Of a DNA stretch of 64,000 nucleotides, positions 9,150 through 18,501 are shown piece by piece. Under the pieces are notes generated by a model. The model did not search any database and had not been told where the DNA came from. It was given only the letters and a program-made list of their open reading frames with translations. Source of the DNA: Alteromonas sp. 1_MG-2023 (GTDB lineage: Bacteria > Pseudomonadota > Gammaproteobacteria > Enterobacterales > Alteromonadaceae); NCBI RefSeq assembly GCF_030547075.1, contig NZ_JAUOQH010000004.1:1-64000 (forward strand), read 5' to 3'. The translations under genes and the position numbers were made by a program. How positions within the stretch are numbered: the first letter of the stretch is position 1; each line of letters begins with the position of its first letter.

Positions 9150-10903
9150 TACATTGCCGCCTTTTGTTCTTCTATAAATTGATTAATTTTTTGTTCTAAA
9201 ATAAACAGGGGTATAGAGCCATTTTCTAATACTGCTCGGTGAAACTTACGCACATCGAAATGCTGGCCAAGTGCCGTTTCTGCTTTTTTGCGTAGTGCTT
9301 TGATTTTGATTTCACCAATTTTATAAGATAGCGCTTGTGCTGGCCATGAGATGTACCGGTCAATCTCGGTATTCACATTATGTTCCGATAGTGCTGTATT
9401 AGACATCATAAAATCAACCGCTCTATCGCGACTCCAGCCCATGGTATGCATGCCGGTATCTACTACAAGGCGACATGCCCGCCACATTTCGTAGCTTAAG
9501 CGACCGAAATTATCATAGGGGTCTTCATAAATTCCCGCTTCTATTCCTAAGAACTCTGAATACAAGCCCCATCCTTCACCAAATGCCGAAATATAAGTAT
9601 TACGACGCACCATGGGCAAATTTTCTAACTCTGCAGCTAAAGAGATTTGTAAATGATGGCCAGGCACAGCCTCGTGCAATGTGAGTGCAGGAAGGGCATA
9701 AAGTGGGCGCTTATCTAACGCATAGGTGTTTACCCAGTAGTAGCCTGGCTGGTCATCACGACTAGGGTGAATATAGCGGCCAGTCGTATACTTCGGGGCG
9801 ATACTATCTGGAACAGGGGCTACGCCGTAGGGAGTACGTGGTAAGTATTCAAATAGCGAAGGTAATTTTGCATCCATTTTTTTTGCAATAAAAGAGGCTT
9901 CTTTAAGCAGTTCTTCTGCGCTGGTGGCATAAAATTGTGAGTCTTCACGCAAAAAAGTAATGAAATCGTTAATGCTGCCGTCGAATTCAAGGCTATCCAC
10001 TACGTTCTGCATTTCAGAACGAATACGTTTCACTTCTTTTAAGCCAAGTGCATGAATATCTTCAGGGCTCATGTCAGTCGTGGTGTAGTGTTTGGCACGG
10101 TTTGCGTAATAAGCTTTGCCATCGGGCCACTCGTTAGCGGCAATAGCAGCTCTGGCACCAGGAATGTATTCTTCAACCATGAAGTCATAAAAAGCTTGGT
10201 AAGCAGGCATTACGCTGGCGGCGATAGCTTTTTGGCCTTGCTGCTTCAGTGCTGCTTGTTGTGAGGTATCAATGTGTTTAGAAAACTGCGTAAATGGTTC
10301 GTAGAAGCCGCTCTTAGTTACATCGTCCACAATATAAGCGGCTACAGCGTTTTCAAAGCCTTTTAAAACCACCTTAGGTTGAGTGTAACCTTCTTTGAGC
10401 CCTTGACGCATGTAGGTAATTTGCTGTTCAAAATAAGGCTTCAGTGCAGTTAAACGAGAGATATAAGCTTGGTAATCTTCCACAGTTTTAAACGTGGACA
10501 AGTTTGGCAATGAAGCCATCGCACCATGAAAACCATATTCAGAGTTAATGGGCACCAAGTAAGCACGAAAGTGATATTGGCTAATATAGTTTTCTAGCCG
10601 ATATTGCTGCATCAGCAAGGAAATAAAGGCTTCATCAGATAGGTTTTCTTTAGAATAGGCTTTAAGTGCTTTGCTGTACGCTTGCCATTGCTGGTTTTGA
10701 GTTGCCAAGCCTTTGGGGGAGATATCAGGTAGTTTACTACTTTGTGTACTGTCGCCTTGTCTCGATGCCAAAAGCGGAGAAACGCTAAGTTCGTATTTCC
10801 AAATTTCATCTAACAAAGCGTAAAAAGGCTTATCTTCATTGGTACTGGCGAATGAAGTGAAGCTAGTAAGCACTAGTGTAAAAAGTAACAGATAACGATA
10901 CAT
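9149..10903 (-). CDS. DUF885 family exported metallopeptidase-like protein
   Basis: A 584-residue protein with a signal peptide ending near SFAS and a DUF885 domain over almost the full length. The diagnostic motif is TLHEAVPGHHLQIS, an HExxxGHH-type zinc site, with GEGWGLYSEFLG downstream supplying the likely third ligand. DUF885 proteins are predicted zinc peptidases of the M2/M3-like clan. The substrate is not known, but periplasmic action follows from the signal peptide. The start was placed at the ATG at 10903, which follows CGGAG, rather than at TTG 10918. It overlaps the small membrane gene downstream by one base. Confidence 0.85.
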   Translation of the reverse strand: MYRYLLLFTLVLTSFTSFASTNEDKPFYALLDEIWKYELSVSPLLASRQGDSTQSSKLPDISPKGLATQNQQWQAYSKALKAYSKENLSDEAFISLLMQQYRLENYISQYHFRAYLVPINSEYGFHGAMASLPNLSTFKTVEDYQAYISRLTALKPYFEQQITYMRQGLKEGYTQPKVVLKGFENAVAAYIVDDVTKSGFYEPFTQFSKHIDTSQQAALKQQGQKAIAASVMPAYQAFYDFMVEEYIPGARAAIAANEWPDGKAYYANRAKHYTTTDMSPEDIHALGLKEVKRIRSEMQNVVDSLEFDGSINDFITFLREDSQFYATSAEELLKEASFIAKKMDAKLPSLFEYLPRTPYGVAPVPDSIAPKYTTGRYIHPSRDDQPGYYWVNTYALDKRPLYALPALTLHEAVPGHHLQISLAAELENLPMVRRNTYISAFGEGWGLYSEFLGIEAGIYEDPYDNFGRLSYEMWRACRLVVDTGMHTMGWSRDRAVDFMMSNTALSEHNVNTEIDRYISWPAQALSYKIGEIKIKALRKKAETALGQHFDVRKFHRAVLENGSIPLFILEQKINQFIEEQKAAM

Positions 10904-10944
10904 GAAAATCTCCGGCAACCTTAAACCGGATACTTCACGGCGGG

Positions 10945-11280
10945 TTACTCTTTATTAGGTGTATAGATTGGGCTAGGGAATGGAGTTACCTTATCAGATT
11001 TACCGTCTAATTTAGTAATTTTGGCTGTGCCTTTTTTACTGACCGCGTCAATTCTAAGTACATTATGCAAAGGAATATATGTACTAGTGACATCAGCGAA
11101 CTCTGATTTTAGTTTTTCGTGGCTTGGATCTACCACTATGCCGGTGTGGGTATCCCATACAAAATCACCTATTTCAACAAACCCAAATAAGCCGCTTTGT
11201 GAAAGTGCTTTTACGTAAACATCGTAGCGTTCGCCATTACTGATAAATTGTACTCGATACAAAGGGTCAGTGTTTGTCAT
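10945..11280 (-). CDS. DUF1820 family protein
   Basis: A 111-residue soluble protein. The pattern YRVQFISNGERYDVYVKALSQS, the GFVEIGDF segment, VVDPSHEKLKSEF and YIPLHNVLRIDAVSKKGTAKI match the conserved DUF1820 family of gammaproteobacteria (quoted in pieces). No function has been established that I know of. A cytosolic location is expected because there is no signal peptide or membrane helix. It ends 41 bases upstream of the DUF885 start on the same strand and may share a transcript with it. Confidence 0.8.
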   Translation of the reverse strand: MTNTDPLYRVQFISNGERYDVYVKALSQSGLFGFVEIGDFVWDTHTGIVVDPSHEKLKSEFADVTSTYIPLHNVLRIDAVSKKGTAKITKLDGKSDKVTPFPSPIYTPNKE

Positions 11281-11431
11281 GAGATTTCGTTAACTTCGTG
11301 GTGCATGAAAAGGCGTGAATTTTACAATGGTCTAAAAATACGGGCAATAGTCGAAATTCATTAGGCTTAATCGTTACGCAAACGTTTGGGTAAGGTAATA
11401 TATAAAGACCTAAAGAAATAGTGGAAATACA

Positions 11432-13069
11432 ATGATAAAAAAACTATTACTTGGAAGTGCGATGACAGCATTGGCATTTACAGCCAGTGCGCATAACCAT
11501 GAAACGACAGAAAATAGCTTTAACCCTGATACTCAGCGCATCAAATCACATTTATTCTTCTTAGCCGATGATCTTCTTGAAGGGCGCGACACGGGCTCAC
11601 GGGGACATGAAATTGCTGCATTGTATATTGCTACTGAATTCGCAAAATACGGCTTAAAGCCCGCGGGAACAGATGGGTATATGCAACAAGTAAGCTTTCG
11701 CAAAGCAAATCTATTGCAAGAGTCGCCAGAATTTACGCTTACTCGTAATGGCGAAAAAATTGATTTTGCTTATCCAAAAGAATACTTAGCTAGCCCAAGT
11801 TTGCTTAGCGTAGACGCTAATGTTTCAGGCGAACTTGTGTTTGTTGGCTACGGCATAGTGGCGGACGAGTTGTCTCACAACGATTATGAAAATATCGATG
11901 TAGAAGGCAAAATCGTGGTCTCGCTAGCCGGTAAACCAAGTGATTTTCCTTCAGAAGAAGGTGCTCATTTTGCCTCAGGGTATCAAAAGCAAAAGTACGC
12001 CGCTGAGCATGGTGCAATTGGTATGATTACCATTACCACGCCTAAAAATGAAAAAGTACGGCCTTATCAAAGTCGCTTAAGCTATATTCATACACCGCGT
12101 ATGGCTTGGTTAAACGACAAAGGCCAGCCAGCCAATACCTTTCCCCAAATTAAAGGTGGTGCGTATTTAAGCGAAGCTGCGGCAAAAACTTTATTTGAAG
12201 GCGCTGAGAGAGAGTTAGACGATATTTATGCCGACCTTGAAGCAGATAAAGTCCCAACAGGCTTTGCATTACCTGGCACAGTAAGCTTAAGTAAAAAGAG
12301 CACTCACGAAGTAGTCACCAGCCCGAACGTTGTTGGCGTGCTTGAAGGTTCAGATCCAGCGCTTAAAGATGAATATGTTGTATTTTCTGCCCACTCTGAC
12401 CACATTGGTTTTGCCAAAACAGTGAAAAAAGACAATATCAACAATGGCGCTATGGATAATGCTTCTGGCACGTCGGTAATGCTAGAAACTGCACGCTTAT
12501 TCAGCGAAATGGATGTAAAACCGAAGCGTTCAATCTTGTTTGTTTCGGTAACAGGTGAAGAAAAAGGATTATTAGGTGCAGATTACTTTGCTCGCAATCC
12601 TACCGTGCCAGTGACGTCAATGGTGGCAAACGTTAACCTTGATATGCCTATTTTAACCTATGAGTTTGCTGACGTAATTGCGTTTGGTGCTAACCACAGT
12701 GATTTGAAAGCCTCGGTTGAAACTGCCGCAAGTAATGCTGATATTTCATTAAGCCCAGATCCATGGCCAGACCAAGCGCTGTTTACACGCTCCGACCATT
12801 ACGCGTTCGTAAAACAAGGCGTACCAGCAGTATTTTTGGTTCCAGGATTAACTTCTAAAGATCCAGAGGTAGATGGTAGTAAGGTATTTGGTCATTTCTT
12901 ATCGACGAATTATCATAAACCTAGTGACGATATTAACCAGCCATTTAATTGGAATGCTGCTGAAGCCTTTACCAAAGTAAATGCTCAAATCGGTTGGACG
13001 CTAGCTAATCAAGAAGACAAGCCGAAATGGAATGAAGGTGACTTCTTCGGTAATACGTTTAGTAAGTAA
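11432..13069 (+). CDS. M28 family zinc aminopeptidase with PA domain
   Basis: A 545-residue exported peptidase. A signal peptide covers residues 1-20, cleaving near TASAHN. A protease-associated (PA) insert lies about residues 130-280 (VFVGYGIVADELSHNDYENI). The M28 catalytic core follows: SAHSDHIGF and NNGAMDNASGTSVML supply His and Asp zinc ligands, TGEEKGLLGADYF the catalytic Glu pair, NLDMP another Asp, and FTRSDHYAF the last His. M28 enzymes remove N-terminal residues from peptides in the periplasm or outside the cell. It is monocistronic with its own terminator at 13093. An alternative is a plain M28 aminopeptidase of different specificity; the substrate is unknown. Confidence 0.9.
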   Translation: MIKKLLLGSAMTALAFTASAHNHETTENSFNPDTQRIKSHLFFLADDLLEGRDTGSRGHEIAALYIATEFAKYGLKPAGTDGYMQQVSFRKANLLQESPEFTLTRNGEKIDFAYPKEYLASPSLLSVDANVSGELVFVGYGIVADELSHNDYENIDVEGKIVVSLAGKPSDFPSEEGAHFASGYQKQKYAAEHGAIGMITITTPKNEKVRPYQSRLSYIHTPRMAWLNDKGQPANTFPQIKGGAYLSEAAAKTLFEGAERELDDIYADLEADKVPTGFALPGTVSLSKKSTHEVVTSPNVVGVLEGSDPALKDEYVVFSAHSDHIGFAKTVKKDNINNGAMDNASGTSVMLETARLFSEMDVKPKRSILFVSVTGEEKGLLGADYFARNPTVPVTSMVANVNLDMPILTYEFADVIAFGANHSDLKASVETAASNADISLSPDPWPDQALFTRSDHYAFVKQGVPAVFLVPGLTSKDPEVDGSKVFGHFLSTNYHKPSDDINQPFNWNAAEAFTKVNAQIGWTLANQEDKPKWNEGDFFGNTFSK

Positions 13070-13092
13070 CGTATCTTTATTCTAAATAGAAA

Positions 13093-13119
13093 AGCAGCAT
13101 ATCTATGCTGCTTTTTTTG
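13093..13119 (+). terminator. Rho-independent terminator of the M28 peptidase gene
   Basis: A 9-bp perfect stem AGCAGCATA/TATGCTGCT with a two-base loop core is followed by seven T. It lies 24 bases after the stop codon. Confidence 0.9.
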
Positions 13120-13445
13120 TAGGAGTTTTCTAATAACAATACGGGGTTTAAAAGGCAGTTGAGAATAAAAATATCCTATATAGATGTGCCCGGATAGTGC
13201 GGTGATTAGATAATGTTGCCCGGGAAAACGTTATGGCTTTAAATCACCATAGGGAATAAAGAATGAGTACACATGAGTAAGGTTGCACTTGGAACTTGAT
13301 GCAAGGGAATATTAAAAAATACATTTTCTTACTAACACAGAACTAGTAAGCTTTTTATTACTCTAAATTTGGTATTACATGGAATTTTTACGTTTGAGTT
13401 GTCAATTAGTAAAAAAGTATCTTCTAAATTTTTAATGGCAGCATT
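13120..13445. other. Intergenic stretch without a recognisable gene
   Basis: I see no open frame with coding character here. The sequence becomes A/T-rich towards the following glycosyltransferase gene, which has similarly low GC. Its promoter must lie here, but no clear -35/-10 pair stands out. Confidence 0.5.
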
Positions 13446-14282
13446 ATGTTTCAGCACTTTATATTGACTCGCTTTAATCTTAGGAAAAAAGGTTGGGATG
13501 AGACAAAATCTCAATCTAAAGTTTTAACCGACAGTTGGATGGAAAATAGACTAAAGCTGTTTGAACGGTATTGTTATTCTTCGATAAAAGCGCAAACTGA
13601 AAAGAATTTTGAATGGCTAGTGTTTTTCGATACAAGTACGCCACAAACATTTCGTGAAAAAATCAGTGAGCTCTCATCAAATTTTTCTAAATTCATACCT
13701 ATTTATGCAGATGGAATGGACGATTTTTTACCGTCTATTACCAGAGAAATAAAAAGTCGCCTTACAGAGCCCTATTTAATTACAACTAGGTTAGACAACG
13801 ACGATAGCCTTCATCAAGATTTTGTAAAAGAAGTACACAACCAATTCTCTGAGCAAGAGTTTAGGGTTATCGATTTTGTTGACGGATACACATTGCAGGT
13901 TGCGCCTCGGGTAAGGTTTGGTCGACATTCACATGTTCACAACCCTTTTATGAGTTTGATTGAAAAGAGTGAAAACTTTAATACGATATGGACTCAAGAA
14001 AGGCACGGCTATTGGCGCAGCGTAAAAGAAGTTACTCCTGTCCGCGGTAAAAGAATGTGGATGTCAGTTATTCATTTTGAAAACAAAGTAAATGAATATA
14101 AAGGGTATGGTAACGTAGCAAAGAGCGCTATTGAACCGTTTAATCTGCACCCAGAAGCATTAGAAAACTTCAAATGTAATGCAGAAGACCCTCAGTTAAG
14201 TAGGGTCAGTGCTTTTAAGCATAAGCTAAAAACAAATTGGAAAGTTAATCTAAAATTATTAGAGAGAAGGTTATTTTTCTAG
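13446..14282 (+). CDS. Putative rhamnosyl transferase (PF11316-type glycosyltransferase)
   Basis: A 278-residue protein resembling the Rhamno_transf family: FQHFILTRFNLR at the start, WMENRLKLFERYCYSSI, EWLVFFDTSTP, and a nucleotide-sugar/metal type motif TRLDNDDSLHQDF around residue 118. Such enzymes are thought to transfer a sugar to a surface glycan. The gene is A/T-rich compared with its neighbours and stands alone, which suggests horizontal acquisition. It is convergent with slmA. The donor sugar is inferred from the family name only and is uncertain. Confidence 0.75.
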   Translation: MFQHFILTRFNLRKKGWDETKSQSKVLTDSWMENRLKLFERYCYSSIKAQTEKNFEWLVFFDTSTPQTFREKISELSSNFSKFIPIYADGMDDFLPSITREIKSRLTEPYLITTRLDNDDSLHQDFVKEVHNQFSEQEFRVIDFVDGYTLQVAPRVRFGRHSHVHNPFMSLIEKSENFNTIWTQERHGYWRSVKEVTPVRGKRMWMSVIHFENKVNEYKGYGNVAKSAIEPFNLHPEALENFKCNAEDPQLSRVSAFKHKLKTNWKVNLKLLERRLFF

Positions 14283-14351
14283 CTAATTTATTACAGATGA
14301 AAATAGATAAATAAAATCTAATTTACAGAAAGTTATTTAACCTATCTAAAT

Positions 14352-14378
14352 TAAAAAGGCGCTGTTTTAATGCGCCGT
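14352..14378 (-). terminator. Rho-independent terminator of slmA
   Basis: GGCGC (14358-14362) pairs with GCGCC (14372-14376). On the minus strand the stem is followed by CTTTTTAATTT. It lies 22-48 bases beyond the slmA stop, between two convergent genes. Confidence 0.7.
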
Positions 14379-14399
14379 GTTTCTCAAGCGTTATTCGCC

Positions 14400-14987
14400 T
14401 TAAACAAACATCTGCTTAAAAGCAGCCCATTGCTCGTTAAATTGTTCAGTAGGTTTACGAGTAAAACCACTTCGAATAAACAAGTTAATGCGACCATCGG
14501 TGTAACAAATAAGCATGTTAGCAATTACAGCTTCGTCGGCCGACAAGGTTTTTCCTTCGCGCAACTTGCGCTCACGTAATACCTGCTTAAGCTGAGTCTC
14601 AAGGCGTTCAAAGAGTTTAGCTATGCGAGCACGCAAACGCTCTTGTTCACCCATTAATGCATCACCATTTAGTATGCGGGTAATGCCGGGATTTTTCTCA
14701 GCAAAGCCTAAGATAAGGTGAAGAATAAGCTGGCAGCGAGTTACTGAGTCTTTCTCTTCATTAACTATTTTATTAATGCGGGTAAACAAGGTTTCTTCGA
14801 TAAACTCAATAAGTCCTTCGAACATTCTGGCTTTACTCGGGAAATGGCGATATAACGCCGCTTCTGAAACGCCTACTTTTTCAGCAAGTTTTGCTGTAGT
14901 GATACGTTGACCAGGGTTTGTTTCCAACATTCCCGCTAGGGCTTGCAGAATTTGCGCTCTGCGATTAGTTTTTTTGACAGCAGGCAT
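14400..14987 (-). CDS. slmA: Nucleoid occlusion factor SlmA (TetR family)
   Basis: A 195-residue TetR-family DNA-binding protein that binds chromosomal SBS sites and blocks FtsZ ring assembly over the nucleoid. The N-terminal helix-turn-helix is clear ([20 protein letters not shown], residues 28-47), followed by [15 protein letters not shown]. The C-terminal ligand or FtsZ-contact domain fits the family in length and in the [15 protein letters not shown] segment. The start is ATG 14987 ([10 protein letters not shown]), matching known SlmA N-termini. The gene follows coaBC on the same strand, as in E. coli, except that dut is missing between them. Confidence 0.95.
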   Translation of the reverse strand: MPAVKKTNRRAQILQALAGMLETNPGQRITTAKLAEKVGVSEAALYRHFPSKARMFEGLIEFIEETLFTRINKIVNEEKDSVTRCQLILHLILGFAEKNPGITRILNGDALMGEQERLRARIAKLFERLETQLKQVLRERKLREGKTLSADEAVIANMLICYTDGRINLFIRSGFTRKPTEQFNEQWAAFKQMFV

Positions 14988-15145
14988 GATGAGAGTAATT
15001 CCTCCACAACCGGACAAAAGAGGTCCGTTCCATGTTAAGTTGGCTGAAGCCAAATCGTTATTATGAGTTATTGTTATTATCGACACGCTAGATACGAGTA
15101 TTAGCGTATATCGTTTTTTATTTTATATGTTTTATCATTGTTCGG

Positions 15146-16363
15146 TTATTGGACACTGTGCGTGTTGGTATATTGATTTGCAATGAGCACCAACAAAGCC
15201 TTTGCCAATTCAGATTTAGTGGTGGCGGGTAAGTGTTTATCACCATCCTCCCAAATCACATGCAATGCATTATTTTCGCTGTTAAAGCCAAGCCCTGGTG
15301 CCGTAATGTCGTTCGCCGCAATCATATCCAGCTTCTTGTTTTTCAACTTGCCACGGGCATACGATTCGACATCTTGGCTTTCTGCCGCAAAACCGACACA
15401 AAAAGGTCTGTCAGTTCGCATTGCAATCGTAGCTAGAATATCAGGGTTTTTCACAAAAGTAAGTGTTAACTCATCACCGATTTTCTTAATTTTATTTTCG
15501 GCAACCTGTACGGCTTTATAATCAGCTACTGCGGCAGTGGCTATAAAAATATCCGAATCAGAGCTAGCTTGTTCGCATGCCGCTAACATTTCATCGGCGG
15601 TAGACACATCAATTCGCTTACACCCTTCTGGCGTAGGTAAAGCTACTGGGCCAGCAATTAAAGTAACTTTTGCACCTGCCTTTATTGCCATGTCGGCAAT
15701 CGCAAAACCCATTTTTCCCGAACTATGATTAGAGATATAACGGACAGGATCGAGTGGTTCTCGAGTGGGGCCTGCTGTAATAAGGATGTGCTTGCCCGCC
15801 AATATTTGTTCACTTGAAGAGCTTAAGGCTTGGCTAAGGGTAGTGGCAATATCTACAGGTTCCACCATGCGGCCAGAACCTACGTCACCACAGGCTTGCT
15901 CTCCGCTAGCTGGGCCTATAAACAAAGTACCATGCTGCGTCAATATTCCTAGATTAACCTGTGTTGCGGTTGCCTTCCACATTTGTTGGTTCATTGCCGG
16001 AGCAATAAAAACGTTTGCTTCTGTGGCTAAATATAGGGTGGTGAGTAAGTCATCCGCTAACCCATGGGCGAGCTTAGCCATGATATTGGCTGTAGCGGGA
16101 GCAATCAAAAGAGCATCAGCCCATTTTGCTAACTCTATATGACCCATTGCTGCTTCTGCCGAAGGATCCAGGAGGTGCTGGTGGACTGGATTACCTGATA
16201 CCGCCTGCAAAGATAAAGGGCTTACAAATTCAGTAGCAGAGCCCGTTAGTACTACACGTACATTAGCGCCAAGGGCGGTGAGCTTGCGTACTAAATCTGG
16301 GGTTTTATAGGCAGCAATACCTCCGCTAACACCAAGCAGAATATTTTTATTGGCTAAAGACAT
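15146..16363 (-). CDS. coaBC: Phosphopantothenoylcysteine decarboxylase / phosphopantothenate-cysteine ligase
   Basis: A 405-residue bifunctional flavoprotein of coenzyme A synthesis. The N-terminal CoaC domain (residues 1-180) has [28 protein letters not shown] with the active His, PAMNQQMW, and the substrate-clamp cysteine in [13 protein letters not shown]. The C-terminal CoaB domain has [32 protein letters not shown] and the CTP-site KLDMIAAND. CoaB first joins cysteine to 4'-phosphopantothenate using CTP; CoaC then decarboxylates the product. It is divergent from radC, the same pairing as in E. coli. Length and motifs are complete. Confidence 0.96.
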   Translation of the reverse strand: MSLANKNILLGVSGGIAAYKTPDLVRKLTALGANVRVVLTGSATEFVSPLSLQAVSGNPVHQHLLDPSAEAAMGHIELAKWADALLIAPATANIMAKLAHGLADDLLTTLYLATEANVFIAPAMNQQMWKATATQVNLGILTQHGTLFIGPASGEQACGDVGSGRMVEPVDIATTLSQALSSSSEQILAGKHILITAGPTREPLDPVRYISNHSSGKMGFAIADMAIKAGAKVTLIAGPVALPTPEGCKRIDVSTADEMLAACEQASSDSDIFIATAAVADYKAVQVAENKIKKIGDELTLTFVKNPDILATIAMRTDRPFCVGFAAESQDVESYARGKLKNKKLDMIAANDITAPGLGFNSENNALHVIWEDGDKHLPATTKSELAKALLVLIANQYTNTHSVQ

Positions 16364-16594
16364 AGTTCAAACATTATTTTTTACATGCGCCAAGCGTACC
16401 ATGAAGCCTATTTTTGCGGTAGCTGAACAAAAGTACACGTAATAATTATTAAGCATTAACCCCTACCAACAAGCACTTCTCTTCTAGCAGCTTTAATCGG
16501 TAATTTTCAAAAGAACTCGCCTAATGACCAGTCGATTGTGAATAGGCTAGTGCGCTATAACCATAAACAAAATTGAGCGTATGAGAAATTAGAG

Positions 16595-17272
16595 ATGTCG
16601 ATAAAAGTATGGCCTACCAAAGAACGCCCCAGAGAAAAGTTACTTTACTACGGGGCTGAATATTTAAGTGACGCCGAATTAATTGCCGTTATGTTAGGAG
16701 CCGGTGTTGCTGGGAAAACAGCATTGGGTTTGGCTAGAGATCTGTTACAAAAGGTAGGATCGCTGCGCGGAGTAGTTGCCGCTAATGAAGCCGAATTTAC
16801 CGATGTGAATGGGCTTGGTGCATGCAAATTTGCACAATTTCAGGCCGCCTTTGAGATATTCAGACGAAACTTAGAAATCCCTTTAGCACGTCAAGACGTA
16901 TTTAATAATGTGGATGACACAAAACGTTATTTGCAAGCGAAGTTGCGTGACTGTCAGCAAGAGAAATTTTTATTGCTAATGCTAGACAGCCAGCATCAAC
17001 TTATCGCAAGTAGGACTATGTTTATAGGTACAATTAATAGCGCTGCTGTGTATCCCCGAGAGCTTTTAAAGCAAGTGATGAAAGATAATGCAGCAGCGGT
17101 GATCTTAGTTCATAATCACCCCTCAGGTGTGGCAGAACCAAGTCAGGCAGATATTAGACTGACTGGGGAGATCCGAAATGCGATGGAAATGATCGATGTT
17201 TCAGTTCTAGATCATTTTGTCGTCGGAGACACGGAAACGGTATCTTTTGCCCAACGAGGCCTGTTAACATAG
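16595..17272 (+). CDS. radC: RadC family JAB/MPN-domain protein
   Basis: A 225-residue protein with an N-terminal helix-hairpin-helix region (LSDAELIAVMLGAGV, VNGLGACKFAQF) and a C-terminal JAMM/MPN+ metalloprotease-like domain with HNHPSGVAEPSQAD, the zinc-binding HxH...D. The name comes from an old DNA-repair phenotype that was later reassigned. The true molecular role is unsettled. It lies divergent to coaBC, as in other gammaproteobacteria. In E. coli the next genes are rpmB and rpmG; here about 6 kb of polysaccharide genes separate them. Confidence 0.93.
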   Translation: MSIKVWPTKERPREKLLYYGAEYLSDAELIAVMLGAGVAGKTALGLARDLLQKVGSLRGVVAANEAEFTDVNGLGACKFAQFQAAFEIFRRNLEIPLARQDVFNNVDDTKRYLQAKLRDCQQEKFLLLMLDSQHQLIASRTMFIGTINSAAVYPRELLKQVMKDNAAAVILVHNHPSGVAEPSQADIRLTGEIRNAMEMIDVSVLDHFVVGDTETVSFAQRGLLT

Positions 17273-17312
17273 AAATTGTTAGTCATTCATCGAATATAAT
17301 CTAGTCAAATCG

Positions 17313-17341
17313 TTGAAAATGATTTAGCATATGACTCTAAT
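17313..17341 (+). promoter_or_regulatory. Promoter of the yjbEFGH-type operon
   Basis: TTGAAA (17313-17318) and TCTAAT (17336-17341) are separated by 17 bases. This gives a leader of about 20 bases that contains GAAAGGA before the ATG at 17367. A second TATAAT at 17295-17300 has no matching -35 at normal spacing. Confidence 0.55.
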
Positions 17342-17366
17342 GGGTAAATTTTCTGAAAGGACTGAT

Positions 17367-17714
17367 ATGAAAAAGTCAATTATTGCATTGTTTGCAGCAG
17401 CTGTTATGTCTGCTGGTGTTAGCGCACAAGATTCTGAAGGTGGTGCTGGTACATCTGGGTTTGGTGCTGTAACAGCTCCTACTATTGCAACTGCTGCTGT
17501 TGTAGCTGGTGTTGTAGCTGGTGTTGTATCAAACAACTCTTCAAGTACTCCTGATATTGATGACGGAACTACTGCTTCTTGTGAAGGTGATGACCCATTG
17601 GTAGACGGTGTTTGTGTAGGCACTACTGACACTGTAACCGTAACGGGTACAGGTACTGCGACTACAACTATCACTGTTCCAGTGACATTTACTTACGCAC
17701 CGACCGTACAGTAA
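17367..17714 (+). CDS. YjbE/GfcA-like small secreted Thr/Val-rich protein
   Basis: A 115-residue exported protein with a signal peptide (MKKSIIALFAAAVMSAGVSA) and a low-complexity mature part rich in Ala, Val, Thr and Gly, ending in a threonine-valine repeat. Composition and position match YjbE/GfcA, the first gene of the yjbEFGH and gfcABCD exopolysaccharide operons. Two cysteines flank the EGDDPLVDGV segment. The ATG at 17367 is preceded by GAAAGGA. A terminator directly follows, so this gene is probably expressed more strongly than the rest of the operon. Function is unknown beyond its link to surface polysaccharide. Confidence 0.7.
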   Translation: MKKSIIALFAAAVMSAGVSAQDSEGGAGTSGFGAVTAPTIATAAVVAGVVAGVVSNNSSSTPDIDDGTTASCEGDDPLVDGVCVGTTDTVTVTGTGTATTTITVPVTFTYAPTVQ

Positions 17715-17731
17715 TATAAAATAGTTTCGAA

Positions 17732-17758
17732 AAAGCCGCTTTCATTAGCGGCTTTTTT
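17732..17758 (+). terminator. Intra-operon terminator/attenuator after the yjbE-like gene
   Basis: A 9-bp stem AAAGCCGCT/AGCGGCTTT with a 6-base loop is followed by a T run. It stands between the yjbE-like and yjbF-like genes on the same strand. It could attenuate expression of the three downstream genes. Confidence 0.88.
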
Positions 17759-17812
17759 ATTGATGCAAAGAAAGTGTTCTCATTACTTAAATAACAGTTG
17801 TCGAAATTTTCA

Positions 17813-18496
17813 ATGAAATCATCCCTATTACTGATATCTATCAGCCTGTTATCGCTGCTTGTTACAGGGTGTTCCTCTACCATCCAATCTTATGTCAAAA
17901 CCATCAATCTCGCGCTTGAAGATCGCACAGTTTCCTACACGGTAGATGAAATTGAGGCAAGCAAAGCTGATTTATTACAAATTAAAGCAGGTGGACGAGA
18001 TGCAGCCTCGTTAGCACTTGCCTATATTGATGGTGATAAATACCGCTGGGTATCAGGCGACAAGGTTATTTTTACCATGCATCATGGGGTAATTATTCAG
18101 TCTGAAGGGCTCGATAATGAACTGTATTACACTGGGAATTTAAAGCATAACCCATTGGCTAGTAATGATATTCTGCCCTATTCATGGGCACGAAAACTAG
18201 ATTTAGAAAATGTAGGTTATGGTTTACCTATTAGCTCTACTTGGCGAGTTCAAGGAGAGGAAAGTCGAACCTATTTAGGTGCTACTTTTACGGTAACTAA
18301 AATTACGGAGAGTGTCATTTTTCCTGAAACAACTCCTTTTATTGATACCAGTTTAGAATGGGAAAATACCTATTATCTTGATGCAAAATCAAAACAACTT
18401 TTAGCATCGAACCAAAAGCTTAGCCCTCAAGGCGATGTGTACGAGATGGTATATTTGAGTCGTATCGTCAGACTAATGAAAAGTAAGGATCTGTAA
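17813..18496 (+). CDS. yjbF: YjbF/GfcB family outer-membrane lipoprotein
   Basis: A 227-residue lipoprotein. The N-terminal signal ends in a lipobox (LVTGCSS), so Cys is the acylated first mature residue. The rest matches the YjbF/GfcB (YmcC) group in length and in order: the operon continues with GfcC- and YjbH-like genes. These proteins support export of group 4 capsule or related exopolysaccharide. The biochemical role is not known. Start: ATG 17813 was preferred over TTG 17798, but no strong ribosome site precedes either. Confidence 0.82.
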   Translation: MKSSLLLISISLLSLLVTGCSSTIQSYVKTINLALEDRTVSYTVDEIEASKADLLQIKAGGRDAASLALAYIDGDKYRWVSGDKVIFTMHHGVIIQSEGLDNELYYTGNLKHNPLASNDILPYSWARKLDLENVGYGLPISSTWRVQGEESRTYLGATFTVTKITESVIFPETTPFIDTSLEWENTYYLDAKSKQLLASNQKLSPQGDVYEMVYLSRIVRLMKSKDL

Positions 18497-18501
18497 TTGA
18501 A

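Noticed and set aside
15183..16142. Several plus-strand frames opposite coaBC
   Set aside because: They are antisense to a fully conserved coaBC gene and have no ribosome sites or recognisable motifs.
17324..17674. Minus-strand frame of about 116 codons opposite the yjbE-like gene
   Set aside because: It is low in complexity (Val/Pro/Thr) and mirrors the repetitive codons of the plus-strand gene, which has a signal peptide, ribosome site and terminator.
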